A DNA stretch of 64,000 nucleotides from Rikenellaceae bacterium (GTDB taxonomy: Bacteria; Bacteroidota; Bacteroidia; Bacteroidales; Rikenellaceae). The DNA lies in NCBI GenBank assembly GCA_015059685.1, contig SUZW01000001.1:62001-126000 (forward strand). The letters run 5' to 3'. The notes below the pieces were generated by a model that made no database searches, was not told where the DNA came from, and saw only the letters and a list, made by a program, of their open reading frames with translations. Below are positions 16,242 to 24,888 of this stretch, in pieces (within the stretch, counting starts at the first letter, position 1; each line of letters begins with the position of its first letter). A program made the position numbers and the translations under genes.

Positions 16242-16272
16242 TTTGCATATTTGAAAAAAGGTTGTACCTTTG
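16242..16272 (+). promoter_or_regulatory. promoter of rpmH
   Basis: TTTG (16242-16245), 19 nt, then TACCTTTG (16265-16272): an exact match to the Bacteroidetes consensus. The start codon is about 63 nt further on. Confidence 0.8.
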
Positions 16273-16335
16273 CACTCCGCATAAAGAGGTTTTGTGCGAA
16301 TTGTTTAAGGCTAAAACAATAAAAAGGATACAATT

Positions 16336-16503
16336 ATGGCAATGAAGAGAACTTACCAGCCATCGCGCCGCAAGCGCATCAACAAGCATGGCTTCCGTGC
16401 GAGAATGGCAACAGCTAATGGCCGTAAGGTGTTGGCTGCACGACGCGCAAAGGGTCGTAAGAAGTTGACCGTTTCCGACGAATCGACTTTCAAGTACGCT
16501 TAA
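16336..16503 (+). CDS. rpmH: 50S ribosomal protein L34
   Basis: This 55-aa, very basic protein contains [40 protein letters not shown] and ends STFKYA. It is a clear L34, part of the large ribosomal subunit near the exit tunnel. The ATG at 16342 (MKRTYQPS) is the more usual family start; the one at 16336 adds Met-Ala. It stands alone with a strong promoter and a strong terminator. The neighbours often found with rpmH in other bacteria (rnpA, yidC) are absent. Confidence 0.95.
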   Translation: MAMKRTYQPSRRKRINKHGFRARMATANGRKVLAARRAKGRKKLTVSDESTFKYA

Positions 16504-16522
16504 TTGGTGGAGACACCATTAA

Positions 16523-16561
16523 ACATAGAGGGTGGCCGTTAGGTTGCCCTCTATGTTTTTT
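16523..16561 (+). terminator. terminator of rpmH
   Basis: ACATAGAGGG pairs with CCCTCTATGT around a GTTA-centred loop and is followed by TTTTT. Confidence 0.85.
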
Positions 16562-16562
16562 G

Positions 16563-17029
16563 TGAAAATCGTTCTGATGAGTTCTTTTTGCACTCTGCTC
16601 TCGCTCCGCAGCGTCGGTTAGGGGTGTGCTAGAGGGTTTAGGCTGTCGGAACTCTGGAGGCGGGCAGGGCGCAAGGAAGATGGGGACGCCAACAAGTTGG
16701 CTATGTGGGGGCGCTCCCGATGGTCGCTTGGTGGGGACGCTGACTTTTAGTCAGCTTTTTGGGGTGCGCTTAAGGGTTTTAGGTTGTCGGAACTCTTGAG
16801 GTGGTCGGGGCGCAGGTGTAATGGCATTGAATGGCAGGCGTTCGCTAACGCTCACTGAATGGCAATCGCTCCCGTTGGTCGCTGAATGGCAGGCGTTTAC
16901 GCTTTTTTGTCATAGCTTTCTGCGCTTTGCCATTAAGCAGTCGATAGACTGCGCTGCCATTAAGGGCGAAGCCCGTTTGCCATTCTATGCCATCTTTGTT
17001 GCGCTTTGACAAGGGTCAGAGTCCCCACC
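16563..17029. repeat. hairpin array between rpmH and the DUF5723 gene
   Basis: It begins with a left half-copy of the long-hairpin repeat (16563-16595). A ~56-nt unit follows at about 16620-16675 and again at 16761-16816 (shared GTCGGAACTCT). Short hairpins follow each unit: GCCAAC/GTTGGC (16688), GCTGAC/GTCAGC (16739), GCGTT/AACGC (16838), GCGT/ACGC (16893), GCAGTC/GACTGC (16937), GGGC/GCCC (16964). Forward AATGGCA linkers (16820, 16830, 16858, 16885) are mirrored by TGCCATT (16928, 16955, 16978). GGTGGGGAC (16730) and GTCCCCACC (17021) bracket the second half. No convincing gene is present in this 583-nt gap. Confidence 0.75.
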
Positions 17030-17030
17030 A

Positions 17031-17070
17031 ACAAAAAATCGTCAGGCATTCGCTCGACGATTTTTGTTGT
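17031..17070. terminator. bidirectional terminator after the DUF5723 gene
   Basis: ACAAAAAATCGTC (17031-17043) pairs with GACGATTTTTGTTGT (17056-17070). It lies 16 nt past the minus-strand stop codon at 17087. Confidence 0.75.
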
Positions 17071-17086
17071 TAACGCACTCTGGATA

Positions 17087-18553
17087 TTAGATATTCTTTG
17101 ATGTCTCTGCTGCGGTTGTTGAGCCGCTGCCACCGTGCTTCTGTGCCTTTTTCTCGGCACGACGAATTTGTCCCTTGGTCTTAGGTTGCATCGAAGGCAT
17201 ATACTTCGACTTGCCGAGGTTGAAGCCCACACCGACATATACATTTGCCGAGGTCATCATCTTTGGCACAGGGATGTTGTTATATACGGCAAAGCGAGTG
17301 TCGATAAAGTCTGCACCAAGGAAGAGGTGGAAGCCCGTAGGGTGGATATTCAACGCCCAGCCCAAGACACCCGGTTGGTTGCCATTGAGGAAGGTGTGCG
17401 ACACCGAAGTTGAGAGCCAGCGACCGATGCGGAAGTTCACCGATGCGGTGAGCTCCGTGCGGTTGAAGTTCTGGCAGAACTCCGTGTGCGACAAGAGACC
17501 AAAGGCGATGTGGTTCTTCAGGATGTTGTACTCGATACCGGCATTCAGCGAACACGACAGGCGTGAGAGGTACGAGCCCGAAGGCTTGTCCATTATAGCC
17601 TCGAATTTGCCGTCGGCCTTTGGCTCGGTAGTCTCGAGGTCTATACCCTCAAACGAGAAGCCTGCGTTACCCAAAGCATTTACCGTAGTACAGCCGTTCC
17701 AGCTCATAAAGCCGAGGTCGTTCACACCCACCGAAACCCTCAAGCGGTCCTCCAAGAAGCGGAACTCGAAGCCGAAGTCGAGCCCCAAGCCCCAGCTCTT
17801 AATATTTTTGAGGGCCTGCATATAGTCTGTCTGCAGAAGTCCATCCACCGAGAATGGTGAGCCCGGGGTGTAGTGGTTGTTGAATATAGGGCTGTTGCCA
17901 CGGATGTGTCCCAACATCTCCGCACGCACATAGTTCTCGTTGATGTCGAGATACATCTTCTCGGCCTGCATCGACAAATCGACCAAACCAACCAACCCCT
18001 TAACCCTGAAGCCGAAGGTCATAAACTCCTTAATCGGAATAGCAAAGCCCAAGACTGCCTCCAAATACTCTCGGTTTGAGATGTGGGTGTCGCCCAAGTC
18101 GTAAAAACCATTCGACAGGTTTTTCAAGGCGACGAACATATCCTTCGAGAGGGTGATTTCGGTGTTGGAACGAAGGTTTAAGCCGAAGCTCCAAAAGAGC
18201 TTCTTGGTGTGGGCACCAAAGCCGATAATGGAGGTGTTCACATTTGCGCTCAACTTGCCCTTGTTGGGGATGTTGCGGAGGAAGTCGTCGGCCGATACTC
18301 TGTCACTCATAAAGGTGTAGAGTTGGCCATCTCGCTTGAAGAAGAGGTTGTTTACCGACAAGAAGTTGTTGCTAAAGTCCACGCCAAGGTGTCCTGCTAC
18401 AGGCAACATAATATATCCTCGGGTCGGTGCCAGCGCAGCGTTCATATCGGTACGGAAGTAGGAACCCTCCATAAAGTATGCCGTGCGCATCTGTGCCACA
18501 GATGTAGCTACGCTACCAAAAAGTACGACCAATATTATTAAAATTCGTTTCAT
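17087..18553 (-). CDS. DUF5723 outer-membrane beta-barrel-like protein
   Basis: This 488-aa protein has a signal peptide (MKRILIILVVLFGSVATSVA) and then RTAYFMEGSYFRTDMNAAL, the opening I associate with DUF5723 proteins of Bacteroidetes. The body is a run of amphipathic, aromatic-rich beta strands typical of outer-membrane barrels. The tail (from about 455) is basic and low complexity, GQIRRAEKKAQKHGGSGS. Function is unknown. It starts 6 nt after the large lipoprotein gene, so the two are surely co-transcribed and may act together at the outer membrane. Confidence 0.75.
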   Translation of the reverse strand: MKRILIILVVLFGSVATSVAQMRTAYFMEGSYFRTDMNAALAPTRGYIMLPVAGHLGVDFSNNFLSVNNLFFKRDGQLYTFMSDRVSADDFLRNIPNKGKLSANVNTSIIGFGAHTKKLFWSFGLNLRSNTEITLSKDMFVALKNLSNGFYDLGDTHISNREYLEAVLGFAIPIKEFMTFGFRVKGLVGLVDLSMQAEKMYLDINENYVRAEMLGHIRGNSPIFNNHYTPGSPFSVDGLLQTDYMQALKNIKSWGLGLDFGFEFRFLEDRLRVSVGVNDLGFMSWNGCTTVNALGNAGFSFEGIDLETTEPKADGKFEAIMDKPSGSYLSRLSCSLNAGIEYNILKNHIAFGLLSHTEFCQNFNRTELTASVNFRIGRWLSTSVSHTFLNGNQPGVLGWALNIHPTGFHLFLGADFIDTRFAVYNNIPVPKMMTSANVYVGVGFNLGKSKYMPSMQPKTKGQIRRAEKKAQKHGGSGSTTAAETSKNI

Positions 18554-18559
18554 ATCTTG

Positions 18560-21523
18560 TTACTCCTCCTTTTCAATGTTCAACAACTCAAAGATATCAA
18601 TAGACAAACCGTTGCGCACGCACAACTTAACCGTACCATCGAGGAATTGGTCTTTGCTCAACGACGAGGAGCCTACGCCCGTGTCGTAGAGCGAGAAGTT
18701 GAAGCGTATGCCATCAACATTCTTCAGCCCCTCGAGGGTCTTGGTCTCGCCAAGGTCGAAGTGGATAACGATATTTGATGTGCGCTTCTCGCCATACTCC
18801 GGTGTGTAGCCATTTATGACACACTCCTTGAGGTCGAGCATGGCATCTATATTCTCGGTTGTGCCATCCTTGTTGATGAGGTATGCCGAGAGGATGATGT
18901 TGAACGGTATGTTCGAGCCAAACTCCACGAGGAGGTTCACATCGTTGATAGTCAAGCCTGCGGCCTGCGATGCGAGGTTTGCAAAGGTCTCGTTCAATCC
19001 GGTGATGGAGCTCTCGTAAGAGAGGTTGAGGTCGCCATCGAAGGTGAGAGGGATTGTAACCTCGTATTGGTACTCGATATCGTAGCCCTTGGCCGCCTCG
19101 GTGAGGTCTATGGTGTAGGACTTGGTGGTGTCTGTTGCCGCTTTCAACTCGAAGAGTATCTTCGAAGGGAAGCCACCCTGAAGGATCGTTGCCAATTCAG
19201 GTACCGACACAAAAGTTACACCATCGGTAGGCTCTGCAGGAGCATTCTTCGGTGTCGAGATAACAAGATTTGTCATACCCGTACCCACTATATCTATCGT
19301 AGGCACAGCTATTGTCGAAGTTACCTTGCCATCCTTGTCGCACAACTTCAACACAGCATCCGCACGGAACGCTACACCCGAAGGGTTGTTGAGGTTGAGC
19401 TTGATAATAGGGTTTAGCGACATAGCGCCAACATGTACGCCCAAATCGCCCAAATCACCCAACTCCACAACCATAGGCTCCGGAGCAACCTCGAGGTTGA
19501 GGCTACCGGTGAAGGTGCTCATCGTGATGTCATCGACCTTGATGTCTATATCTACGGCCGCCTCCGAAGTCTTGGAGAGGTCCACGGTCTCGCCACTTGC
19601 GATAGATACTGTACCCGTAACAGGGAACGACTGGTTGATAGCAATCTTACCATCTACAATATTTGGAAGGTTCTGCAACGCCTCGAACTCCAATCGTTGC
19701 AAGAGGGTTGTTGAGGTGTCCCATTGCTTGATAATAGTGAGCAGGTAGTCGCCATTCTCGGCCACGGTGATTAAGCCCGAGTCGAGAGTCGCCTTGGTTG
19801 GGCGCAACATCTTACCGAGATTTACGGTGAGGTTGAGGTCGAGGGCTCCAACAGGGAAGAGGCCATTGTGTGCCGCCACCGAGAAGTCCAAGCCTACAGG
19901 CTCCTCTGTAGTAGAGCCGGCCTTGCATATCTTCACCTCGTCGATATCTGCAATTACCGATGGTACCTCTACCACCTCCGAGAGGCTCGGTACATTCTCT
20001 TCAAACTTGAAGTCAAAGACATTCTCGCCTACGACCTTGACAACCGAGTTTGTGGTGTCGAGGGCCAATATCGTCTCGTCCACATTTACGGAAATAGTTA
20101 CCTCGCTGGTTGGAGGTGTAAGCTCCGAGAGCAACACAACATGACCATCCAACAGCGTCAGGTCAAGAGCTGCGGTAATCTCGCCATTGAGAACAAGTCG
20201 TGAGTTCTCCTGGCGGCACGAAGGGTCCGTGCAGTCGATGTAGAGGAGGTCGAGGGTTATGCCCTGCTCCAAATCTCGGATTGTCGTGAGGATGGAGTTC
20301 TCGCTGTTGTTGAGCATCGAAGCACCATTTATGTTGCCGAAGTGCATGCACGAAGGGAACGACATACGCACACCCGCATTTGCGCTGAGCCAATTCAAGC
20401 CCGACATCGTAATTCGCATCGGAGCACTCTCAAAGGCTATCTTCTCAACGGCTACCGAGGAGCTCAAACCATCGAATGCGTAGGATATAGGGGTTGATAC
20501 GGGGGCAATATCGAAGTGGTTTACAACAACCTCCACATCCTTGTACTCCGGAGCCGACGACACCGAGAATATCGGAGTCTTCGACATATCGTAGTCACCG
20601 CTTGTTGCGGAGAGGTTGAGGTCGAGGTGGTATTGGAACTTGTCGTGAATTTCGAGCTTTCCGTCCACAAGTTCCTTGTGTCCGTAGTCAATCTTGTGGA
20701 GATATACCAAAATCTTCGCTGTGCCCTGCTTCTTGTTGAGTGTCAGCGACTGGTTAATAATGTTGTGGGTAGCCTCCGGAAGGTCGTTACCATCCTTGTC
20801 ACGAAGGTAGTAGCCCGCAGGGAACTCTACCCTTACATCGAGTGTTCCGCCACCGCTGATATTGGCTATGCCTCGCAGGTCGAGATCGACCTCGATAGGT
20901 GCACCGAATGGGTGAATGTCGCAGCCAAACTCGACAAAGTCGATATATTTAATACCATCGACGATGGTGATGTCGGCATCCCACGACAACTCGTCGGAGT
21001 GCGAGAAGGTCAATGCAGGTATCATTGCTGCAGTCACCTCGTTCAGGGTACCCATACCCGAGAGTGGTAATCCGAGCGAAATCTCCTGCTGGATATTTAT
21101 CTCCTCTACCACCACGGCATCTTTGATTGTAGGGTAGTTAATCTTTGTGCTCTTATTTATGCCCGGCATATTTAGAGTTGCAGGGAGCTGCGGCATCGAG
21201 AAGCTGAAAGGCTCTAACTCCGGAGAGAGACCCGTGATGTCGGGGATACTTACGCCCTCAACCGTAAGTTTCTCGAACTTTGTAGGGTCGTCACCAAATG
21301 ATGAGAACATGATGGTATAGACACCATCATCACCCGGCTTAATCATCTCATTCTCGGCCAGAAGCTGATCGAGCGTGATTTTGTCGATTGTGGCGAGCGG
21401 TAAAACGAGCTCTTCTCCACCAACGGTCATCTCACCCGAGACATCGGCGATGTTGAAGTCGCGGTCTATACACCCGCACAGCGCAACGCATGCGCACGCA
21501 AAGAGGATAAACAACTTTTTCAT
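18560..21523 (-). CDS. large secreted lipoprotein, family unknown
   Basis: This 987-aa protein starts at the ATG at 21523 with a lipoprotein signal (MKKLFILFACACVALCGC, lipid Cys18). The rest is acidic, beta-rich and repetitive in style, with recurrent short DLNLS/DLDLR-type strands, and ends DIFELLNIEKEE. I do not recognise a domain. The frame stays open to 21607, but that part includes the promoter. It is followed after 6 nt by the DUF5723 barrel gene. A surface partner of that barrel is a guess from the pairing only. Confidence 0.75.
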   Translation of the reverse strand: MKKLFILFACACVALCGCIDRDFNIADVSGEMTVGGEELVLPLATIDKITLDQLLAENEMIKPGDDGVYTIMFSSFGDDPTKFEKLTVEGVSIPDITGLSPELEPFSFSMPQLPATLNMPGINKSTKINYPTIKDAVVVEEINIQQEISLGLPLSGMGTLNEVTAAMIPALTFSHSDELSWDADITIVDGIKYIDFVEFGCDIHPFGAPIEVDLDLRGIANISGGGTLDVRVEFPAGYYLRDKDGNDLPEATHNIINQSLTLNKKQGTAKILVYLHKIDYGHKELVDGKLEIHDKFQYHLDLNLSATSGDYDMSKTPIFSVSSAPEYKDVEVVVNHFDIAPVSTPISYAFDGLSSSVAVEKIAFESAPMRITMSGLNWLSANAGVRMSFPSCMHFGNINGASMLNNSENSILTTIRDLEQGITLDLLYIDCTDPSCRQENSRLVLNGEITAALDLTLLDGHVVLLSELTPPTSEVTISVNVDETILALDTTNSVVKVVGENVFDFKFEENVPSLSEVVEVPSVIADIDEVKICKAGSTTEEPVGLDFSVAAHNGLFPVGALDLNLTVNLGKMLRPTKATLDSGLITVAENGDYLLTIIKQWDTSTTLLQRLEFEALQNLPNIVDGKIAINQSFPVTGTVSIASGETVDLSKTSEAAVDIDIKVDDITMSTFTGSLNLEVAPEPMVVELGDLGDLGVHVGAMSLNPIIKLNLNNPSGVAFRADAVLKLCDKDGKVTSTIAVPTIDIVGTGMTNLVISTPKNAPAEPTDGVTFVSVPELATILQGGFPSKILFELKAATDTTKSYTIDLTEAAKGYDIEYQYEVTIPLTFDGDLNLSYESSITGLNETFANLASQAAGLTINDVNLLVEFGSNIPFNIILSAYLINKDGTTENIDAMLDLKECVINGYTPEYGEKRTSNIVIHFDLGETKTLEGLKNVDGIRFNFSLYDTGVGSSSLSKDQFLDGTVKLCVRNGLSIDIFELLNIEKEE

Positions 21524-21566
21524 ATTGTCTTTCGATAAATTGTTGATTTTCGGTAGATTAACACCA

Positions 21567-21597
21567 CAAATATAAGCACAAATCCGTAGAAAACAAA
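21567..21597 (-). promoter_or_regulatory. promoter of the lipoprotein/DUF5723 operon
   Basis: On the minus strand, TTTG (21597-21594), 19 nt, TATATTTG (21574-21567). The ATG is 43 nt further on. Confidence 0.7.
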
Positions 21598-21617
21598 TAT
21601 TTTTCACAAATTTTCGT

Positions 21618-21625
21618 TATCTTTG
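21618..21625 (+). promoter_or_regulatory. -7 element of uvrC
   Basis: TATCTTTG lies 10 nt before the uvrC ATG, divergent from the lipoprotein promoter. Confidence 0.55.
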
Positions 21626-21635
21626 AGGGAAATAT

Positions 21636-23444
21636 ATGGCGGAGCAGGATAAAATATCTCTCAAGGAACAGGTTGCAATGTTGCCACTTTTGCCCGGTTG
21701 TTACCTTTTCGAGAACAACCGAGGTGAGGTGATTTATGTCGGCAAGGCCAAGCGTCTGCGTAATCGTGTGCGCTCCTACTTTGTCGAGAGCAAGGAGCAC
21801 TCGGCCAAGGTGCGTGTTATGGTGCGACAGATAGCCTCGTTGCGCCATATTGTGGTCGATAGCGAGATGGATGCACTGCTGCTCGAAAACTCGCTTATCA
21901 AGTCGTTGCAGCCTCGCTATAATATTCTGCTCAAGGACGACAAAACCTACCCGTGGATAGCCATTACGGCCGAGGAGTTTCCTCGCATAATCTCGACTCG
22001 ACGACTCGTGCGAGATGGTTCGCAGTATTTTGGACCGTATGGCTCGATATCGGCACAGAAGGCAGTTTTGGAGTCGATACATACGACGATACCGCTGCGT
22101 CGTTGTCGTCAGAAGATGAGTCGGGAGAGTATCGACCGAGGTCGTCACTCGGTCTGCATGCAGTACCATCTCGGCAACTGTGCCGGTCCGTGTGTTGGGC
22201 ATTGCAGTCGAGAAAAATATGTCGAATATGTCGCATTGGCAACCTCTATACTCAAGGGTGATTTACGCCCCGTGCGCTCCTATCTCGAGGGGGAGATGAT
22301 GGCCGCCTCACGAGAGCTGCGCTTCGAGGAGGCGGGGCAGTTCAAGGCTCGATTGGAGGCCCTTGACCGCTACTCGAGTCGTTCGGTTATCGTGAGTGCC
22401 AAGATTGGTGATATCGACTGCTTCTCGCTCTTGGTGGATGGCGACGAGGCCTACTGCAACTTCCTGCGTCTGCGCAACGGCTCGATAACGGCTGTGCATA
22501 CGGCAACGCTCTCGGTGGGTATCGACAGTGACGAGCAGTCGCTCATAACCCTCGGCATACAACATATTGTCGAAAATATAGCCGAGAAGCTCGCTCCGAC
22601 GGTGCTGGTGTCGCACCTGCCACACGAGGCACTCTTCGAGGGGGTAGAGTTTGTGGTGCCACAGCGAGGCGAAAAGCACGACCTTCTGGAGTTCTCGTTG
22701 CGCACAGCCAAGACCGTGCGTGCCGAGAGGCTCAAAAACCTCGAGATACACAACCCCGAGCGTCATGCCGACCGCCTTATGGAGGCGATGCGAAGGGAGC
22801 TGCGACTCGACAGAGAGCCTCGACATATCGAGTGCTTCGACAACTCGAACCTTCAGGGTACAAACCCTGTGGCTTCGTGTGTGGTGTTCCGCAACGGCAA
22901 GCCTTCACGCAAGGAGTATCGCCACTTCAATATAAAAACCGTGGTCGGGGCCGACGACTTTGCCTCGATGCGTGAGATTTTGTCACGCCGCTACACCCGA
23001 CTGCTCGAGGAGGGGGCGGAGTTGCCCGACCTTATTGTTGTCGATGGTGGCAAGGGACAGCTGTCGAGCGCCTATGCCGTGCTTGAGGAGCTCGGCATAG
23101 CCGATAAGGTGCCTATCGTGGGTTTGGCGAAGCGACTCGAGGAGGTGTTCTATCCGAATGACCCAATGCCATACTATTTGAGTCGCACGGGTGAGCCGTT
23201 GAAGGTTATATGCCACATTCGTGACGAGGCGCACCGCTTCGGCATAACACATCACCGCAATAAGCGTCGCAAGAATTTTATTACCAACGAGTTGGAACAG
23301 ATTGAAGGTATCGGCACAAAGAGCGCAACAGAGCTGTTGCGAGCCTTCCGCACCATATCCAATATCCGCAAAGCCTCGCTCGAGGAGATAGCCGAGGTTG
23401 TCGGCATGGCTCGAGCCAAGAGAGTCAAAGAGAAGATATTTTAA
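21636..23444 (+). CDS. uvrC: Excinuclease ABC subunit C
   Basis: This 602-aa protein has the N-terminal GIY-YIG nuclease domain (LLPGCYLFENNRGEVIYVGK, about 16-35), a UvrB-binding UVR segment near 200-235 (YLEGEMMAASRELRFEEAGQ), the RNase H-like second nuclease (ECFDNSNLQGTNPVASCVVF, and LIVVDGGKGQL) and a C-terminal helix-hairpin-helix (IEGIGTKSATELL). UvrC makes both incisions around bulky DNA damage after UvrAB loading. It is complete. It converges on the aldehyde dehydrogenase across a strong hairpin. Confidence 0.96.
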   Translation: MAEQDKISLKEQVAMLPLLPGCYLFENNRGEVIYVGKAKRLRNRVRSYFVESKEHSAKVRVMVRQIASLRHIVVDSEMDALLLENSLIKSLQPRYNILLKDDKTYPWIAITAEEFPRIISTRRLVRDGSQYFGPYGSISAQKAVLESIHTTIPLRRCRQKMSRESIDRGRHSVCMQYHLGNCAGPCVGHCSREKYVEYVALATSILKGDLRPVRSYLEGEMMAASRELRFEEAGQFKARLEALDRYSSRSVIVSAKIGDIDCFSLLVDGDEAYCNFLRLRNGSITAVHTATLSVGIDSDEQSLITLGIQHIVENIAEKLAPTVLVSHLPHEALFEGVEFVVPQRGEKHDLLEFSLRTAKTVRAERLKNLEIHNPERHADRLMEAMRRELRLDREPRHIECFDNSNLQGTNPVASCVVFRNGKPSRKEYRHFNIKTVVGADDFASMREILSRRYTRLLEEGAELPDLIVVDGGKGQLSSAYAVLEELGIADKVPIVGLAKRLEEVFYPNDPMPYYLSRTGEPLKVICHIRDEAHRFGITHHRNKRRKNFITNELEQIEGIGTKSATELLRAFRTISNIRKASLEEIAEVVGMARAKRVKEKIF

Positions 23445-23460
23445 GAAGCTGTCTAACAGA

Positions 23461-23498
23461 AAGGGAGTGCTAAAAAATCAAATTTTTAGAAACTCCCT
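23461..23498. terminator. bidirectional terminator between uvrC and the aldehyde dehydrogenase
   Basis: AAGGGAGT..CTAAAAA pairs with TTTTTAG..ACTCCCTT, a stem of about 15 bp with a small internal mismatch and A/T flanks on both sides. Confidence 0.8.
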
Positions 23499-23502
23499 TC
23501 AT

Positions 23503-24882
23503 TTACAGCAACTTCTTCACCAGCGAAAATATCCTATACGGCATATAGCGGAACGGAAGGTCTATCTTTGTGGTCGTTGTGACGACCGACTTGTAGTGCG
23601 AGAAGGTGTCAAAACTCTTCTTGCCGTGATATGAGCCCATACCCGAATTTCCAACACCACCAAACGGCATATTCTCGTTTGTTATGTGCATGATGACATC
23701 GTTGAGGCAGGCTCCGCCCGACGAGGTGCGCTCCAAGACTCGCTCCCCCTTGCTCTTTGAACCGAAGTAGTAGAGTGCGAGGGGCTTCTCACGCTCGACA
23801 ACAAAGGCGATAGCCTCCTCCGTGGTGTCAAAGGTGAGGAGAGGAAATATAGGTCCGAAAATCTCCTCCTGCATAATCGGAGAGGATGGCGACACATCAT
23901 CCAACACCGTTGGAGCGATATATCGCTCCTCGCGGTCAAAGTCACCTCCAAAGAGTATTGTGCCACACTTCAGGTAACCCACCAAGCGGTCGAAAGCCCT
24001 CTCGTTTACGATGCGCACGAAGTGGCGACTCTTTTTCGGATTTTTGCCGAGCAGGGAACGGAACTGCTTTTGCAGAGCCTCGACAAAGGACCCCTTTATA
24101 TCACGATGCACGAGGAGGTAGTCGGGGGCTATGCAGGTTTGACCTGCATTGAGCGACTTACCCCACGCAATACGCTTGGCGGCACGCTCGATGTCGGCCT
24201 CCTTATCGACGATGCAGGGGCTCTTGCCACCGAGTTCGAGCACCACGGGTGTAAGGTGCTTGGCAGCTGCGGCCATAACCTCACGACCGAGTGCGGGGCT
24301 ACCCGTGAAGAATATCAAATCCCATCGCTGCTCCAACAGCACCTTGTTTACCTCACGATTTCCCTGCACGATGGCTATATATCGCTCCTCGAACACCTCG
24401 TCGATAAGTTGCTCGAGAACATACGACACGGTAGGTACATAGGGCGAGGGCTTCAACACGGCTGTACAACCGGCCGAGATAGCTCCGACAAGTGGGTTGA
24501 GGAGCAGTTGCACGGGGTAGTTCCAAGGAGCGATTATAAGGGTCGTGCCGAGAGGTTCGGCAAGAACCTTGCATTTCGATGGAAACATCTTCAGCGGAGA
24601 GTGTTGCTTCTGTGGCTCTGCCCACGATGAGAGGTGGCGCAGATGGTTTTTAATCTCGCCAAGCACGATGCTTATCTCGGTGAGATAGGCCTCCTCGTAG
24701 GATTTGTGAAGGTCTTGCCACAAGGCCTCGGTCAGCCTCTTCTCCCACTTCTGAATACCATCGTAGAGTCGTTGCAACATCTTGCGACGAAACTCCACAT
24801 CGAGAGTTGCACCACTGCGAAAGTAGTCGTGTTGCGCCTCTAAAATCTTGGTGATGTACTCCACCGAACTATTCTCAACCAT
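23503..24882 (-). CDS. Aldehyde dehydrogenase, class 3-like
   Basis: This 459-aa NAD(P)-dependent enzyme has the cofactor-site IIAPWNYPVQLLLNPLVGAI, the FFTGSPALGREVM loop, the catalytic Glu in VVLELGGKSPCIV and the catalytic Cys in NAGQTCIAPDY. Its length and lack of an N-terminal extension fit the ALDH3 group, which oxidises medium- and long-chain fatty aldehydes, often at a membrane. The C-terminus YRIFSLVKKLL is hydrophobic and could be a weak membrane anchor. It lies 6 nt after the phosphatase gene. Confidence 0.92.
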   Translation of the reverse strand: MVENSSVEYITKILEAQHDYFRSGATLDVEFRRKMLQRLYDGIQKWEKRLTEALWQDLHKSYEEAYLTEISIVLGEIKNHLRHLSSWAEPQKQHSPLKMFPSKCKVLAEPLGTTLIIAPWNYPVQLLLNPLVGAISAGCTAVLKPSPYVPTVSYVLEQLIDEVFEERYIAIVQGNREVNKVLLEQRWDLIFFTGSPALGREVMAAAAKHLTPVVLELGGKSPCIVDKEADIERAAKRIAWGKSLNAGQTCIAPDYLLVHRDIKGSFVEALQKQFRSLLGKNPKKSRHFVRIVNERAFDRLVGYLKCGTILFGGDFDREERYIAPTVLDDVSPSSPIMQEEIFGPIFPLLTFDTTEEAIAFVVEREKPLALYYFGSKSKGERVLERTSSGGACLNDVIMHITNENMPFGGVGNSGMGSYHGKKSFDTFSHYKSVVTTTTKIDLPFRYMPYRIFSLVKKLL

Positions 24883-24888
24883 CTTTGC

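Noticed and set aside
16820..16984. AATGGCA units at 27-28 nt spacing as a CRISPR array
   Set aside because: The repeat is only 7 nt, the second half is inverted, the spacers are themselves hairpins, and there are no cas genes.
16821..17009. A 62-codon open frame in the rpmH-DUF5723 gap
   Set aside because: It lies wholly within the AATGGCA/TGCCATT hairpin array and its translation follows the repeat, with no family resemblance.
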